Part shown: positions 1-7,895 of the stretch, piece by piece
Layout: each line of letters starts with the position of its first letter
Position numbering within the stretch: the stretch's first letter is position 1
Assembly (NCBI RefSeq): GCF_000834015.1
Contig: NZ_JXQI01000053.1
Location: forward strand, 1-51,954
DNA length: 51,954 nucleotides
Origin: Prevotella pectinovora
GTDB lineage: Bacteria; Bacteroidota; Bacteroidia; Bacteroidales; Bacteroidaceae
Direction of reading: 5' to 3'
Program-made: the position numbers and the translations under genes
The notes under the pieces: generated by a model
Databases searched by the model: none
Seen by the model: only the letters and a program-made list of their open reading frames with translations
Told to the model about the DNA's origin: nothing

Positions 1-102
1 AGGACCACGACGTGGAACATTACCCGATTCATTGACGAGATTTTCAGAGAATTGCTTGCATATCTCAAGTATTTTGACGAATTTTGTATAAAGGTTGTAC
101 AT
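1..102 (-). CDS. Transposase, N-terminal fragment cut by window edge
   Basis: Reading leftwards from the ATG at 100-102, the frame stays open for 34 codons to the window start. It begins MYNLYTKFVKILEICKQF and reaches GNVPRRGP. From memory this resembles the N-terminus of Bacteroidetes DDE transposases (IS982-like or IS4-like), in which a basic RRG-P stretch precedes the DDE fold. No catalytic residue lies inside the window, so the family is an inference. The 3' remainder lies outside. The gene diverges from the helicase operon that starts at 211. Confidence 0.5.
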   Translation of the reverse strand, partial: MYNLYTKFVKILEICKQFSENLVNESGNVPRRGP

Positions 103-210
103 ACGATGGTTTGAACTTAATGTTTTGATCACCACTAAGTTACTAAAAATCAGCGATATATACAACCTTTTACTCATATTTATCAACTTAAATTAATTCC
201 GCCAACGGGT
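103..210. mobile_element. Probable insertion-sequence end abutting the helicase start codon
   Basis: This 108-bp gap lies between the divergent transposase start and the helicase ATG. It contains the inverted pair TAAAGGTTGTA (89-99) and TACAACCTTTTA (163-173). It ends with CCGCCAACGGGT (199-210) directly against the ATG at 211. Read from the gene side this is ACCCGTTGGCGG, which could be a terminal inverted repeat. If so, the element sits immediately 5' of the helicase gene and has replaced its native promoter. No target-site duplication can be seen with one end only. Confidence 0.35.
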
Positions 211-3201
211 ATGGATAGTAATGAAAAGACATATACCTCAAAGCAACTTGAAGTAATACATGCTGATACTGGCTACAATATGGTATTAGCAGGTCCTGGT
301 TGTGGCAAAACGGATATTCTTGCTGAAAGAATAGCGATAGCTTATGAAAGCGGTAAAGCAGAACTTTCAGATATGTTGTGTTTGACCTTTACCAACCGTG
401 CAGCCCGAGGAATGTACGACCGTATCAAGAAACGTCTTGGTGATGACTCGTCAGAATTATTTGTTGGAAATGTACATCGTTATTGTTCTCATTTCCTTTT
501 TGAAAACAGTGTTGTTTCCGCTGAAACGTCCGTTATGGATGAAGATGACACCAACGAGGTTTTAACAAGTGAAATTGAGGAGTCAGACATCAAGAAACTG
601 ATTGGTTATCGAGAAGAACAAGGAGCATATGGTATTCTTGTGTCAATGGATTGGTATACTATAAATCATGTGCTTGGAATCGATATGCATGCTTCTGGGT
701 CAACAGGTAAGGTCAAGGTTGAAACTGCCAAAAAGGTTATCAATGCCGTTCGGTACAAAGTTATGGATATGCAACACCTTATGTACCAGATTAAAGGCGA
801 ACATCCGCATGATTCTTTGTTGCATAGAGAAATCATTGAATTAGATGGATTCAAAGACTATTATCCTTTTATACGCAGTCTAAAAGATGCATTCATAACC
901 ATAAAATATGATTATAGAACTTATAACGGGCTTAATCCTGTTGATAAGTTAATCGCACTTGCTGAAAAATTTGGAACATACAAGGAAAAGAATGGTCTCA
1001 TAGATTTCGATGACCTTCTACTTATAACCTATGATGCGTATCTAAATGACATAGAACATGCTTATAAAAGATATAAGTGGGTACAGATAGATGAGATTCA
1101 AGACCTCTCCAAATTCCAAATATCACTGGTTGACTTGTTTACTGACAAGTCTAAAGATTTTGTTGTCCTCTATTTAGGAGATGAGCAGCAAGCTATATAT
1201 TCGTTCATGGGTGCTTCTCTTAGCACTCTTGATATGCTAAAAGAAAGATGCATAAACCATATTTATCATCTTGATAAGAACTTTAGGTCTCCAAAGTATT
1301 TATTAGACCTGTACAATGAGTACGCAATAAAAGAATTACATGTAGATAAAGACTTCCTTCCTGAGCCAAAAGATGAAATGGAGGCTGGATTCCATGATGT
1401 TTGCATCCATGATTACGGTTCTTTATCAGAAGAGGTAGATAGGGTATATAATGATGTTCTTCCATATCTGATAAAAGAAGTTAAAACTGAAGAAGGCATA
1501 AAAAAGGCAAGGACAGCATTACTTGTTCCTTGGAATATCGATGCTAATGAAATCAGTGACCGATTAAAGAAAGATAAAATACCTCATTTCAAAATATCAG
1601 GTATGGATTCTTTTCAGATGGTACACATGAAGACCCTTATGGCTCATTTCAATGCAGTTGACAATGACTTCAACCTTATAGCTTGGTCTCGTATCTTAAA
1701 GCAAACATTCGCTGTTGACACATACTCTCAAGGTCGGCATATTATTGACGAAATGAGAGGCATAGGTATGTGCCCTTCTGACTTGTTGAGAGATAATGGC
1801 TCAACATTAGGTGAATTTGTATATTATTTTGATAATGAGGAGATTGTACTCTTTGATACGGAAACGACAGGAGTAGATGTCTTTACGGATGATATTATCC
1901 AAATAGCAGCCATAAAGATCAGAAATGGTGTAGAAGTGCCAGGCTCATTTAAGGAAATTTATCTACGTACAGATAAAAACCGTATTCCGGCAAAACTAGG
2001 GAAATTAGTGAACCCAATGGTAGAGGATTATGCACAAGCAGAAAGAGAAGGTCGTGTTGTTGAAAGAACGCAAGGTCTTGAAGACTTCATGAACTACATA
2101 GGAAATGCCGTTTTGCTTGGACATAATGTGAAATATGACTACAATATCCTAAAATACAATCTCAAAAGGTATTGTGGGAATAAATATGATTGGTTTGAAA
2201 CACCGATATTAGATACATTAAAATTAGCACATCTTATTTGTCCTAGATTTAGAAGATATAAGCTTGCATATCTTATTGAGCGTTTAGGATTAGAAGGAAC
2301 CAACAGCCATAATGCAAAAGATGATATTATGGCAACATATGAACTTGCCAAATATTGCAGGGCTCAGTCTGACAATCTTTTGATTAAGCAAGGTGATTTC
2401 TATCAAAGACGTGATGTTCAAAAGATTATAGAAGAGCTTTTCAACGGATATAAGGAATGTTATGACATCACAAAGGCCAGACTTTATGAGCTATGTGATG
2501 ATAGCGCCCCCTTGGCTTTAGTAAGGGAAATGAAAGAATTAAGCGAATCTCTATCTCGTATTTGTGAATTCAAGATTGTAGATAGCTTCGATCTGATACT
2601 TTCATTCATAGAAGAAGATGTTATAAAAGATGAGCCAAATGCATTAAAGGCACACTTTGACAATCATCTTATGGACATGAGTACATATCGAGAGGCTGAT
2701 CTTTGTTCAAGTTCTCATTTTAAGGAAAACCTTTTTGTTTCTACTGTTCATAAATCAAAAGGTCTTGAATTTGAAAATGTAATTGTTATGAGAGCTGTTG
2801 ATCAAAGATACCCTCATTTCGCCCATGTAACATATGAACAACAGGAAGAAGATAAAAGACTGTTCTATGTGGCTATTTCAAGAGCAATGAAACGCTTAGT
2901 TGTATCGGGGTCTTCAACACAACAATTCACTCCGTACCTTCGTTCTATTCTCCATCGCTTTACTGTAAGATCCATCATCGGTAGATATTTAATTGAGATT
3001 GGTTCATCTGAAATGCGAATATCTGAGAATGGAATTAGAAAAAGAAGATATACACACATAGAAAGAATCTTTAATCCTTCAAATATCAAAGATCAGTTTG
3101 CTCTAAAACAACAAGTAGGTTGGCTTGGTAGTCAAATTGAGCTATTAGAGAATGTAGATAAATTTATGCTTAAGTATGGCATAATTCCTTCAGTAAATTA
3201 A
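211..3201 (+). CDS. UvrD/Rep-type SF1 helicase with embedded DnaQ-type 3'-5' exonuclease
   Basis: This 996-residue protein carries SF1A helicase motifs: a Q-motif-like TSKQ, Walker A GPGCGKT (about 28-34), Walker B DEIQD (about 294), GDEQQAIYSFMGA (about 323), NFRS, TVHKSKGLEF (about 845) and RLFYVAISRA (about 882). Between the motif-IV and motif-V regions sits a complete DEDDh exonuclease: FDTETTG (about 551), HNVKYDYN (about 637) and HNAKDD (about 699). A single polypeptide should therefore unwind DNA and digest a 3' strand. It is the first gene of a four-gene AT-rich operon, 18 bp before a HIRAN-domain gene. The start is at the end of a probable insertion sequence, but the N-terminus before Walker A has normal length. 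A role in phage defence or repair is inferred. Confidence 0.85.
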   Translation: MDSNEKTYTSKQLEVIHADTGYNMVLAGPGCGKTDILAERIAIAYESGKAELSDMLCLTFTNRAARGMYDRIKKRLGDDSSELFVGNVHRYCSHFLFENSVVSAETSVMDEDDTNEVLTSEIEESDIKKLIGYREEQGAYGILVSMDWYTINHVLGIDMHASGSTGKVKVETAKKVINAVRYKVMDMQHLMYQIKGEHPHDSLLHREIIELDGFKDYYPFIRSLKDAFITIKYDYRTYNGLNPVDKLIALAEKFGTYKEKNGLIDFDDLLLITYDAYLNDIEHAYKRYKWVQIDEIQDLSKFQISLVDLFTDKSKDFVVLYLGDEQQAIYSFMGASLSTLDMLKERCINHIYHLDKNFRSPKYLLDLYNEYAIKELHVDKDFLPEPKDEMEAGFHDVCIHDYGSLSEEVDRVYNDVLPYLIKEVKTEEGIKKARTALLVPWNIDANEISDRLKKDKIPHFKISGMDSFQMVHMKTLMAHFNAVDNDFNLIAWSRILKQTFAVDTYSQGRHIIDEMRGIGMCPSDLLRDNGSTLGEFVYYFDNEEIVLFDTETTGVDVFTDDIIQIAAIKIRNGVEVPGSFKEIYLRTDKNRIPAKLGKLVNPMVEDYAQAEREGRVVERTQGLEDFMNYIGNAVLLGHNVKYDYNILKYNLKRYCGNKYDWFETPILDTLKLAHLICPRFRRYKLAYLIERLGLEGTNSHNAKDDIMATYELAKYCRAQSDNLLIKQGDFYQRRDVQKIIEELFNGYKECYDITKARLYELCDDSAPLALVREMKELSESLSRICEFKIVDSFDLILSFIEEDVIKDEPNALKAHFDNHLMDMSTYREADLCSSSHFKENLFVSTVHKSKGLEFENVIVMRAVDQRYPHFAHVTYEQQEEDKRLFYVAISRAMKRLVVSGSSTQQFTPYLRSILHRFTVRSIIGRYLIEIGSSEMRISENGIRKRRYTHIERIFNPSNIKDQFALKQQVGWLGSQIELLENVDKFMLKYGIIPSVN

Positions 3202-3219
3202 CTAAAATCATATTCAAAA

Positions 3220-3879
3220 ATGAGAACAAAAGTAGTAGGTGTTACGTTTAGTAACGAGGATGGCTCGAGTAGAACCAGAATTATTGCTGGTATGACTGAG
3301 TCTGATAAGGTGTGCATTGAAAGAGACCCATTTAATCAGTATGATGCTAATGCAGTAAAAGTGTGCGTATTAAAGAACGGAGAAAAGAAACAGATTGGAT
3401 TCCTTGCAAAAGAAATTGCAGCCGAAATCTCTCCTAAATTACGCAAGAATGTCACATTTAATGTATCAATTGCAGGTGTAGGTATCTGGAATGACAGACC
3501 TTTCTGCGAAATAGACATAATGGAGGTGGCTTCAGTTCCTAAAGAAGAGGTAAAACCTGTAACTTCAGGCCCTTCGTTTACGCCATCAAAACCTTCAGGT
3601 CCAACTTTCAATCCAACGCGTCCTTCAGGACCTGCTTCTACACCGTCAAAACCTGCAGGTCCAACTTTCACACCAAATAGACCTTCAACCCCATCGTCAA
3701 CTCCAACTTCAACAACAGCAAGAGCAACTGTATCTGGAGCTAGTCAACCAAAGGCAACCCCTGTGACTTCTTCACCAAGACCTTCTTCATCAACAACACC
3801 GCAGAATACAAACAATTCGGGATGTTTGGGAATTATGGTTGGTATTGTTGTGGTATTATCGGCATTACTAATGCTTTAG
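3220..3879 (+). CDS. HIRAN-domain protein with repeat linker and C-terminal membrane anchor
   Basis: Residues 1-105 match the HIRAN fold seen in Rad5/HLTF-type proteins, which binds free 3' ends of single-stranded DNA: the opening VVGVTFSN, then RDPFNQYDANAVKV and GFLAKEIAAEISP. A Pro/Ser/Thr-rich linker follows, including four 10-residue units of the type GPxFxPxxPS. A hydrophobic segment at about 200-218 ends the protein, so it should be tail-anchored with HIRAN in the cytoplasm. HIRAN fused to a membrane anchor is uncommon. The gene is 18 bp after the helicase-exonuclease, and binding of the same DNA end by both proteins is a reasonable inference. Confidence 0.75.
   Translation: MRTKVVGVTFSNEDGSSRTRIIAGMTESDKVCIERDPFNQYDANAVKVCVLKNGEKKQIGFLAKEIAAEISPKLRKNVTFNVSIAGVGIWNDRPFCEIDIMEVASVPKEEVKPVTSGPSFTPSKPSGPTFNPTRPSGPASTPSKPAGPTFTPNRPSTPSSTPTSTTARATVSGASQPKATPVTSSPRPSSSTTPQNTNNSGCLGIMVGIVVVLSALLML
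3568..3687 (+). repeat. Four 30-bp in-frame repeats in the HIRAN linker
   Basis: Four consecutive 30-bp units encode the decapeptides GPSFTPSKPS, GPTFNPTRPS, GPASTPSKPA and GPTFTPNRPS. Units 1 and 3 resemble each other, as do 2 and 4, which suggests duplication of a 60-bp pair. Copy-number change would keep the frame and only alter the distance between the HIRAN domain and the membrane. Confidence 0.75.
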
Positions 3880-3892
3880 GGGTTAATTAAGA

Positions 3893-4303
3893 TTGGAAAA
3901 GTATCGAATCAGAATTGTTGCTTTATCACTGTATGCAATACTTCTTAACGGATGTATTGCATGCAGTGGTTCGCATCATAGATATAGCGAGTTTACACCT
4001 GAAAAGATAGTAAAAGGTAGTGGATTAACTCTTCCAAAATACAAGATTCAACAAGACATAAATGATAAAGACCTCATTGAAGATGGATGGGGGCAACAGG
4101 GGTGGCTTCTTGAAATATCAAGAACATACGATAACGAGTTTTTAGATAGCCTTGTTCGCTTTGATGAACGATGGGAGTTTCAGAACGATGCTCGACAGCA
4201 GTATTTCTTTTACGAGAAACTAAATGAGACCGAATCCAGAGTAATCTACATCGGAAAAGACAATGATCCTATAATGTCTGTATGTTATGAATGGAAAAAG
4301 TAA
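3893..4303 (+). CDS. Small predicted lipoprotein of the helicase-HIRAN operon
   Basis: The start is a TTG 13 bp after the HIRAN stop, with AGGGG about ten bases upstream. The 136-residue product opens with a basic, then hydrophobic stretch ending LLNGC (Cys21), followed by IACS (Cys24). Either cysteine could be a lipobox, so the protein should be exported and lipid-anchored. The rest (WGQQGWLLEISRTYD, RFDERWEFQND) matches no family I recognise. Tight spacing argues for translation with the helicase and HIRAN genes. A lipoprotein in a DNA-processing operon is unexpected and would fit an envelope sensor of infection, which is speculation. Confidence 0.6.
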   Translation: MEKYRIRIVALSLYAILLNGCIACSGSHHRYSEFTPEKIVKGSGLTLPKYKIQQDINDKDLIEDGWGQQGWLLEISRTYDNEFLDSLVRFDERWEFQNDARQQYFFYEKLNETESRVIYIGKDNDPIMSVCYEWKK

Positions 4304-4340
4304 ATAATCTCTCAAATTGTCTTTATTCAATCTATAAATA

Positions 4341-4796
4341 ATGAGTACATCAAAAGATTATGCTATGGAATCAGGCGAAAACTGTTATACGGTTTTTGCC
4401 AACATCAATAATGAATTTAGTTTGTTCGTAAAATCATGCGAGCTTTCTGCATTTCGTGCACCAAGTCCTGGGATTATTGAACATGATTTCAAAGGAAATA
4501 GTTTGTCATTTGTATTCAACTGGGAATATTTGGAAATCTATGACACTGGTAACATCGAAGAGAAGAAAGCTGTGAAGATACCAGAATTAAAGAAACATCT
4601 GCAGGAAAGGATTATTTCAACAAATATCATAGATACTCAATTCTTTGACACTATTGATTGTTGCAAAAAAGATGTTGAACAATTTGAATATTCATATCTG
4701 AGACTGGAATTAAAAGATGAAAAAGATTTTGCATATATTTTTCTTGTAATATCAGGTTTCTTTAACCCTCTTTCTACAGAACATTTCTACATATAA
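4341..4796 (+). CDS. Hypothetical protein, last gene of the helicase-HIRAN operon
   Basis: This 151-residue soluble protein starts 37 bp after the lipoprotein. It has no signal peptide or membrane segment. The sequence is acidic and contains IEHDFKGNSLSFVFNWEYLEIYD and, later, YLRLELKDEKDFAYIFLVISGF, which suggest a beta-rich fold. I do not recognise the family. Base composition is as AT-rich as its upstream neighbours, consistent with joint acquisition. A hairpin at 4862-4918 marks the probable end of the operon. Confidence 0.6.
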   Translation: MSTSKDYAMESGENCYTVFANINNEFSLFVKSCELSAFRAPSPGIIEHDFKGNSLSFVFNWEYLEIYDTGNIEEKKAVKIPELKKHLQERIISTNIIDTQFFDTIDCCKKDVEQFEYSYLRLELKDEKDFAYIFLVISGFFNPLSTEHFYI

Positions 4797-4861
4797 TGAA
4801 ACACAGGTAAGGAATGGTTGATACCTCTCGGTTTAAGTATATTCATCTTATTAAGATTGAC

Positions 4862-4918
4862 AACAAAACAAGCAGACCCACTGATTTTCAGCAGAAATGC
4901 CGATTGTCAGTGGGTTTG
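4862..4918 (+). terminator. Interrupted stem-loop after the helicase-HIRAN operon
   Basis: CCCACTGA pairs with TCAGTGGG, and outside it ACAACAAA pairs with TTTGTTGT across an 8-base bulge on the left arm. The loop is about 20 bases. It lies 65 bp after the last stop codon. There is no long T run, so it may act as a processing or partial termination structure. Confidence 0.4.
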
Positions 4919-4920
4919 TT

Positions 4921-4956
4921 GTTCCCAAAATGAATCCCACAAGGCATGTTGGGAAC
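4921..4956. terminator. Perfect 8-bp inverted repeat between convergent genes
   Basis: GTTCCCAA (4921-4928) and TTGGGAAC (4949-4956) pair perfectly. The site lies just beyond the stop codon of a small minus-strand membrane ORF and may end its transcript. No T run is visible on either strand. Confidence 0.3.
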
Positions 4957-4962
4957 ATTAGA

Positions 4963-5088
4963 TTACTTCGTCCAGTGGTAGTGACTGTCGAGCATCAGGA
5001 AGATAGCCAAGCCGAAAATTACGAGTCCAAGGACAAAGAAGAACCAGAAGAATAATAAACGAGAAAATAAAGCTTTTGCATCACACAT
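4963..5088 (-). CDS. Candidate 41-residue single-pass membrane protein
   Basis: A minus-strand frame starts at the ATG at 5086-5088 and stops with TAA at 4963-4965. It reads MCDAKALFSRLLFFWFFFVL, continues with a hydrophobic stretch, and ends LDSHYHWTK. Residues 11-33 form one strong transmembrane segment, with a short N-terminus and a charged, aromatic tail. The composition is typical of genuine tiny membrane proteins and not of random AT-rich DNA. No family is recognised. It diverges from the gene at 5129. Confidence 0.45.
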   Translation of the reverse strand: MCDAKALFSRLLFFWFFFVLGLVIFGLAIFLMLDSHYHWTK

Positions 5089-5128
5089 GCGGCAACTCCA
5101 CAATAAAAAAAATAAGCAGGAAGAGGGA

Positions 5129-5635
5129 ATGGAAATTCAATATGATTTTGTGCTGGGCGATAGGCTGTGCTGCATCGAGAACCAGAGAGTTTATATTCTT
5201 CCTGAAAAAGACTTTGGCTCTTCCTGGCGATTGATGCAATACAATTCTATCGCCATAAACGTAATCGTGGAAAATAAGAAGGGTGGTATCAACTCCTGTG
5301 ATAGTCCTTATTCTGATGATATTCAGAAATTTAATAATGATTATCTTCGCCTGACTTCTGAGGCTACTGCTGAAGGTAAATTTTCTTCTCTAGAGGATGC
5401 AATGGTGGTTAGAACGTCGGCGATGATAGGAACAGAACTTGATTGCATCGTGAATCAATACACAGATTTGTTTTGCAATCCCATGCTGATGTGGGGGAGT
5501 TATCGCCATGGCTTCTCCCGTACCACGCTCCCCATTCCCTTCCAGTTTTCATCATGTTCATATGGATGGCAGTCATGCAGCACGATTCTTAGAATTGTTA
5601 CAAGCAATAATTATTGCTATATAAAAACATTATAG
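5129..5635 (+). CDS. Hypothetical protein
   Basis: I chose the ATG at 5129 because AGGAAGAGGGA lies directly before it; an in-frame ATG at 5087 would add 14 lysine- and asparagine-rich residues. The 168-residue product begins MEIQYDFVLGDRLCCIENQR and has a regular amphipathic middle (SSLEDAMVVRTSAMIGTELD). The C-terminal 40 residues are low in structure and cysteine-rich, so the tail may be a frameshifted or read-through end. No family is recognised and no membrane segment is visible. Confidence 0.4.
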   Translation: MEIQYDFVLGDRLCCIENQRVYILPEKDFGSSWRLMQYNSIAINVIVENKKGGINSCDSPYSDDIQKFNNDYLRLTSEATAEGKFSSLEDAMVVRTSAMIGTELDCIVNQYTDLFCNPMLMWGSYRHGFSRTTLPIPFQFSSCSYGWQSCSTILRIVTSNNYCYIKTL

Positions 5636-5687
5636 CATAATTATGCTCAAAGAAAGGAGCAAAAAGCATGGAAAATCGGGAAAACTG

Positions 5688-5803
5688 TTGTATATTTGCA
5701 GAAGATAAGCTGCACCTCGGCATAATATTCAAGCAAGCTTGATATTCTGCTCTCGGTTTGCATTATCTTTGCAAAAGATTAGTTGCACCTCGGCAAAGAT
5801 TGC
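5688..5803 (+). promoter_or_regulatory. Duplicated promoter segment upstream of the AAA-ATPase gene
   Basis: Two related segments 73 bp apart each contain a -7 box followed by a shared block. The first has TATATTTG (5691-5698) and TGCACCTCGGC (5711-5721). The second has TATCTTTG (5764-5771) and TGCACCTCGGC (5784-5794). Both boxes fit the Bacteroidetes TAnnTTTG consensus, so two start points are possible. The direct duplication may be the footprint of a recombination event or a regulator-binding pair. Confidence 0.5.
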
Positions 5804-5828
5804 AAGGGGAAACAAAAAATCCGGAACT

Positions 5829-7403
5829 ATGATGGAGACGAATAACAGACGATTGCCAGTTGGCATCCAGTCTTTTGAGGAAATAAGAAAGGAAGGATTC
5901 CTTTATGTTGACAAGACAGACATTATCTGGCAACTTGCCAACAGGGGGAAAAAGTATAATTACCTGAGCCGCCCACGCCGCTTTGGCAAGTCGGTGCTTG
6001 TAGATACACTCGAAGCCTACTTCACAGGAAAGAAGGAACTCTTCGAGGGGTTGAAGATCATGGAACTGGAGACGGAATGGGTGAAGCGACCTGTCATCCG
6101 TCTCGATATGAGCCGTGCAGGAGCAGAACCTGACACTTTGCGCTCTTATCTCAATAATATTTTCAGACAATATGAAAAAGAATATTCATTGGTTCCTAAT
6201 CCAACAGACAGTCTTGCCGACCGCTTTAATGCCATAATAGTTGGTTCGTATGAGCAGACCGGACAGCAAGTGGCAATTCTCATCGATGAGTACGACTCTC
6301 CATTGCAGCATTCCTGGAAAACTCCTCAACACGAAGCATGCACAAGCATCTACAGGGAGGTGTTTGCTATCTTAAAAGCTGACGACAAATACGAAAAGTT
6401 TGTCTTCATCACAGGCATCACCAAGTTTACTCAAATCTCGCTCTTCTCTGTGCTCAACAATCTGAGCAACATCAGTTTTGATCCAGAATATGCTGCCCTC
6501 TGCGGCATTACCAAGGACGAGATGCTGCGCGATTTCAGACCCGAGATAAACAAACTGGCAGAATATGAGGGCTGCACCTTCGATGAAGCTGTAGCGCTGT
6601 TGACGGCTCATTATGATGGCTACCATTTCAGTCATGACAACATGGTGGATGTTTTCAACCCGTTTAGTCTTATCAATTCTCTCGCTGATTCAAAGTTGAG
6701 AAACTATTGGGCTTCGTCTGGTGCAACATCATTGCTTCCTAAGTTTGTTGATGATATGGAAATAAGACTGAAAAATTTTGAGAACTGTCCGATAGACCGC
6801 GACACCCTTGAGACCTCTGACGTAACAGGGGGTGGAGCAGAACTGTTTCTCTATCAGTCGGGATATCTTACGATAAAGGATTATCTTGATGGCATTTATT
6901 TGCTCGGCATTCCCAACTATGAAGTCCGCAAGGCTCTATACAAGATTGTCTTGCCTGCCTTGACGTTGCAATCGAATGCACAAGTAATAACAACCCAAAG
7001 CATGTTGTTGTATTCCCTAAAGCTTGGCAATCTCACCGAAGCCATGAAATGCCTGAAGGCCCTCATTGCGGATGTGCCCTACAGCAATAAGAAACTTGCA
7101 AGCATGGATATGGAGGAACGCTACCGCCTGATATTGAGCACCATATTCAATGCCATCGGCTGCCGGGTGGAAGTGGAGAAGATGATTGCTACGGGCAGAA
7201 TTGACATGGTGGTGGAAACTACCAACATCATCTATGTCCTTGAATTGAAACTTAGCAACAACGGCGGCATTGACGCTGCCACCGAACAGATCAGAGCCAA
7301 GCAATATGTCGAACCTTTCAAGGCTGACAAACGCCGGGTGACTGCTCTTGCCATAGAACTGGACGACAAGGGAAAGGGATTGACTGACTGGAAAGAAGTA
7401 TAG
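5829..7403 (+). CDS. AAA-ATPase-like protein with C-terminal PD-(D/E)XK nuclease domain
   Basis: The ATG at 5829 gives MMETNNRRLPVGIQSFEEIR, the standard start of this family (AAA-ATPase_like plus a PD-(D/E)XK domain); the upstream in-frame region is promoter. Residues 1-280 carry the signature FLYVDKT, the Walker-like RPRRFGKSVLVDTL (about 45-58) and the Walker B ILIDEYDSP. The C-terminal domain has the nuclease pattern GRIDMVVET...VLELKL (D and ExK). Length, 524 residues, is normal for the family. These genes occur in many copies in Bacteroidetes, and their role is unproven; selfish-element or defence functions have been suggested. It stands alone, facing a DUF4143 gene across repeat DNA. 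Confidence 0.85.
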   Translation: MMETNNRRLPVGIQSFEEIRKEGFLYVDKTDIIWQLANRGKKYNYLSRPRRFGKSVLVDTLEAYFTGKKELFEGLKIMELETEWVKRPVIRLDMSRAGAEPDTLRSYLNNIFRQYEKEYSLVPNPTDSLADRFNAIIVGSYEQTGQQVAILIDEYDSPLQHSWKTPQHEACTSIYREVFAILKADDKYEKFVFITGITKFTQISLFSVLNNLSNISFDPEYAALCGITKDEMLRDFRPEINKLAEYEGCTFDEAVALLTAHYDGYHFSHDNMVDVFNPFSLINSLADSKLRNYWASSGATSLLPKFVDDMEIRLKNFENCPIDRDTLETSDVTGGGAELFLYQSGYLTIKDYLDGIYLLGIPNYEVRKALYKIVLPALTLQSNAQVITTQSMLLYSLKLGNLTEAMKCLKALIADVPYSNKKLASMDMEERYRLILSTIFNAIGCRVEVEKMIATGRIDMVVETTNIIYVLELKLSNNGGIDAATEQIRAKQYVEPFKADKRRVTALAIELDDKGKGLTDWKEV

Positions 7404-7416
7404 TGTTTTTTTAGAT

Positions 7417-7548
7417 AGAAAAGTATCAAAGTATCATTTCCGACTTCTGTCAGACACCTTAAGCCCACTAAACCAACAGGTTAGACGTATGAGACTTTTC
7501 CGAATGTTTTACAGAAAAGTATCATAGAAGTATCATCAAAGTATCACT
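7417..7548 (-). repeat. Composite element copy 1: 11-bp iterons and hairpin (inverted)
   Basis: Read on the minus strand, three 11-bp units (GTGATACTTTG, ATGATACTTCT, ATGATACTTTT) lead into a hairpin with GATACTTTTCTG (7512-7523) as one arm and a slightly diverged partner at 7491-7502. The 9-base loop matches the loops of copies 2 and 3. Two more GATACTT units close the element at 7417-7439. With the palindrome array at 7635-7717 it forms the same two-part structure as at 34.2 and 49.5 kb, in the opposite orientation. Confidence 0.75.
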
Positions 7549-7634
7549 GGTAAATCATCATCGGAACACCATAACACCAAATATAGGCAAGGAGAACAAA
7601 ACATCAAGAAATGGACACGGATTGTGCACAAATG

Positions 7635-7717
7635 GGGCAAGCACCGTGCCCATGTAGGGCAAGCACGTTGCCCATGTGGGGCAAGCACGTTGCCCCAAGT
7701 GGGCACGACCAGTGCCC
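7635..7717. repeat. Composite element copy 1: four palindromes at exact 22-bp period
   Basis: Palindromes of the form GGGC-N9-GCCC start at 7635, 7657, 7679 and 7701, exactly 22 bp apart. Examples are GGGCAAGCACCGTGCCC (7635-7651) and GGGCAAGCACGTTGCCC (7657-7673). Twenty-two bp is two helical turns, so all centres face the same side of the DNA. A further GTGCCC lies at 7722-7727. No coding frame explains the period, since 22 is not a multiple of three. Confidence 0.8.
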
Positions 7718-7775
7718 AAACCGTGCCCAAAATATTCATTAGCCTGCTATATGTACTTTCGAGACATCCGACCGC

Positions 7776-7895
7776 TTAAACCCTAATCGGTCATTAGCCA
7801 GTTTATTGTATTTTTATATACTGCTTGCAGTCTTTTGCTCTTTATAAGAGCGTTTTTCGTTTGCTTTTAATTCGCAACAGCTCACTATTACTCAT
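7776..7895 (-). repeat. Stop-codon-associated repeat family, half copy
   Basis: The segment contains AAACCCTAATCGGTCATTAG (about 7778-7797), then the internal block ACTGCTTGCAGTCTTTTG and TTTTAATTCGCAACAG. This is the reverse complement of the right half of the full-length copies at 15487 and 30772. It ends at the stop codon of the minus-strand DUF4143 gene (7892-7894). Confidence 0.65.

Noticed and set aside
5829..7403. AAA-ATPase/PD-(D/E)XK gene as a conventional transposase
   Set aside because: No terminal inverted repeats or target duplications were found around it, and the domain layout is not that of a DDE or HUH transposase.
7635..7717. 22-bp palindromes as ordinary transcription terminators
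   Set aside because: Several palindromes in exact register without T tracts, repeated at three loci, do not fit terminators.
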